Shown here: positions 62,161 through 64,000 of the stretch, piece by piece
How positions within the stretch are numbered: the stretch's first letter is position 1
Layout of the letters: the number at the start of each line of letters is the position of its first letter
Source: Diorhabda sublineata
Taxonomy: Eukaryota; Arthropoda; Insecta; Coleoptera; Chrysomelidae
NCBI RefSeq assembly: GCF_026230105.1
Contig: NC_079483.1
Coordinates: 3,651,312 to 3,715,311, forward strand
Length of the DNA: 64,000 nucleotides
Direction: 5' to 3'
Position numbers and translations under genes: made by a program
The notes under the pieces: model-generated
Told to the model about the DNA's origin: nothing
What the model saw: only the letters and a program-made list of their open reading frames with translations
Database searches by the model: none

Positions 62161-64000
62161 GATGGCATCAAAATCTTTTAAGTAACACTTTTGAGGTCAG
62201 ATGAAGTGATACCAATTATGCTTAAAAAATCACTAGGTTATATAATAAATCATATTTAGGTAATTTTCAAACAAAGCTTAGAATTGGATTACGTTCCAAG
62301 AAAACTGAGAGTAATGAGGCTTGTATTGCTTTTATATAAGGCAGATAAACCAAAGAGCACAGCACCAGGACACTTTAGACAGATAAGCCTCTTTTTTTCA
62401 ATGTAAAGCTATGGAGAGGCTGATTTACACATGAAAGAAAATAGAACTGTAAAAACGAATTTAAGAACTTGAGATATAATCGGGAGTAGAAGGGCCTTCT
62501 TTAATATAGAAGAAGCCTTTAACAACATCAAACGACATTCACGACTAGCAAAAGAACTACTGGAGGAACGCCACAAGTAGGAGTGATATCACCCCAAATG
62601 TGGTTAATAAGATTCTATAAATCCCAAAAGAAGAAGAGTCTGAATAAGTTGTATTGATATCTGGTTGAGACAAACAATCAGCAACATCGTGAAAAAGGCA
62701 CTAGAAGATATCATTTTGTAGGTGAAAATGATGGGCTGAGGTCAATTCTAAAAATACCGAACTAATTCGATAGACAAGAAAATACAAGATACTCAAATTA
62801 ACACCATTCACACCAATATTGAATGGACAAGAGCTTTGACTATCAAAGGATGTTGAATATTCAGAAATTATAATAGACTCCAAGCTTTTATGAATTGGAA
62901 GTATGAGGAATCAACGCTTTCTACAACTGTAGGAAGATGTTTGTTTACAGCAATCATAAGGACTATAATAATCTATGGCTCAAGAGTGTGATGGGAATTT
63001 ATGAGCAAGGAAACAAATGAAGAGAATTTGTGCGTAGAGGATTGCAGCACTGGGAATCACCGGAGTTATGAGAAGTACTACACCAGACACAAATCTAAAG
63101 TCTATAGAATTGTTCATAAATGGTGCAGCCTGTCTCCTATTGGGACAGAATAAGGCAAGAAATTCATGTACACAGAAGCACCCTGGAGTAAATAAGTAAA
63201 ATAGGAGGAGAAGGAGCACTACGAAAGAAGAATGTGTTGAAAAAGAAACCGGTATGTTTTCAAAGGGACTTAACATCCAAAATTCGTACACACTAAAAAT
63301 AGGACGTAATATTCTTGAAGCAGGAATTTACTTAATAGAGAAGGCTGTCAGACTGATAAGGGAAAGTGCTGAATCAAACAGAAAAACAGCAGTATACAAA
63401 GACAGTCAGTGAAAAATAATATCAAAAGGTGTAATGAAGTGCCATAAGGAACTCTCCTGGATTCGTGACACATCTACTGTGTACCTGGACTTGGCTACTA
63501 TCAATGGAATTATTAAAAGATGCTATTGACACAGGAATCAGAGGCAAATATCAATATAAATGGGAAAACAGAAATGAGTACGCCATCCAGAGGAATTTGG
63601 GCAAGGATTAATACATAGAAAACAGAAATGATAATACGATTCCAGAATACTCCACAAAAGGGGTCAATACCTCGGAAAAGTAGCAAATTTAGAAATAGAA
63701 GAGAGAAAAAACTTTTGAACATAAGTCAGAAAAGAGAAAAAGATACAAGGGTGGTTAGATAGTTGAGATCGTAGAAAATAGAGAGTAATTCGGTGAACCT
63801 CAGGTCTCCGGGGAAAACACGAACGCCAATCACAAAATACTCAATCCAGAAGATAATTGGAGTGATCACTGCCTCGGAAAATAGCAGAATTAGAAGTAGA
63901 AGACAAAGGAGACTTTTTTCTGTTTTAAAAATAAGCTAGAAAAGAGAAAAAGATACCAGGGGGGTTAGATAGTTGAGATCGTAGAAAATAGAGGGTAACT
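62160..64000 (+). mobile_element. Decayed R1/LOA-like LINE at the right edge
   Basis: The plus strand reads HFRQISLFFSM (62360-62405), FFNIEEAFNNIK (62495-62532), IAALGITGVMRSTTPDTNLK (63045-63100) and ACLLLGQNKARNSCTQKHPG (63125-63186), the same motif series as in 7860-10260. After 63480 there is a repeated block: GATAGTTGAGATCGTAGAAA occurs at 63757 and 63971. It runs to or past the window edge. Confidence 0.62.

Overview
This window looks like nuclear DNA of a plant-feeding beetle (Phytophaga: leaf beetles, longhorn beetles, weevils). The evidence is AT-rich sequence, GT-AG introns, abundant decayed RTE, Jockey and R1-like LINEs and mariner/Tc1, hAT and pogo elements, and a multi-exon GH28 polygalacturonase, a plant-cell-wall enzyme family known in insects mainly from this beetle clade and some true bugs. 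The assignment is an inference; the window holds no marker that names a species.

Two host genes are well supported, both on the minus strand. (1) A complete four-exon GH28 gene (2820-15868) encodes a predicted 364-residue secreted protein. Its splice phases join without a gap. The catalytic aspartates and the GHG histidine are present, but the arginine of the RIK substrate-binding motif is histidine. (2) An ABCC (MRP4-like) ABC transporter (20223-61320) has 13 exons and 1,225 visible residues; only a short N-terminal exon is missing or unconfirmed. Its second nucleotide-binding domain is canonical. The first is degenerate at the Q-loop, signature and H-loop. A third possible gene is represented by a 17-codon signal-peptide-like first exon at 319-369 on the minus strand, which would continue left of the window.

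The rest is introns and spacers filled with transposon debris. From left to right: mariner pseudogene (1476-2194), palindromic MITE with a half-copy (4256-5246), R1-like LINE (7860-10260), Jockey fragments (11540-11790, 13390-13990), pogo/Tigger element inside a minisatellite (14040-14964), RTE (16200-17745), long-inverted-repeat element (18899-20093), Gypsy integrase (21680-22330), Tc1/mariner-type element with intact ends (22863-23779), RTE pieces (26830-27250, 30030-31600), tyrosine-recombinase (Crypton-like) element (about 32129-33587 or 33830), more LINEs (34030-36900), Harbinger-like fragment (37590-37890), RTE-like LINE on the minus strand (39250-40250), tandem repeats (42447-42780, 43468-43771), DDE transposase remnants (45563-46186, 55790-56600), Jockey (47500-48800), a nearly intact hAT transposon (49168-51931), a mariner transposase (52029-53028), a 700-bp MITE (54902-55604), Jockey 5' half (57000-58200) and another R1-like LINE at the right edge.

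The most unusual item is the tyrosine-recombinase element. Its motifs for a complete R-H-R-Y tetrad are visible. It is bordered by terminal inverted repeats, which Cryptons normally lack, and carries perfect palindromes close to its ends. A 356-bp non-coding element nearby (38797-39152) shares its terminal motif.
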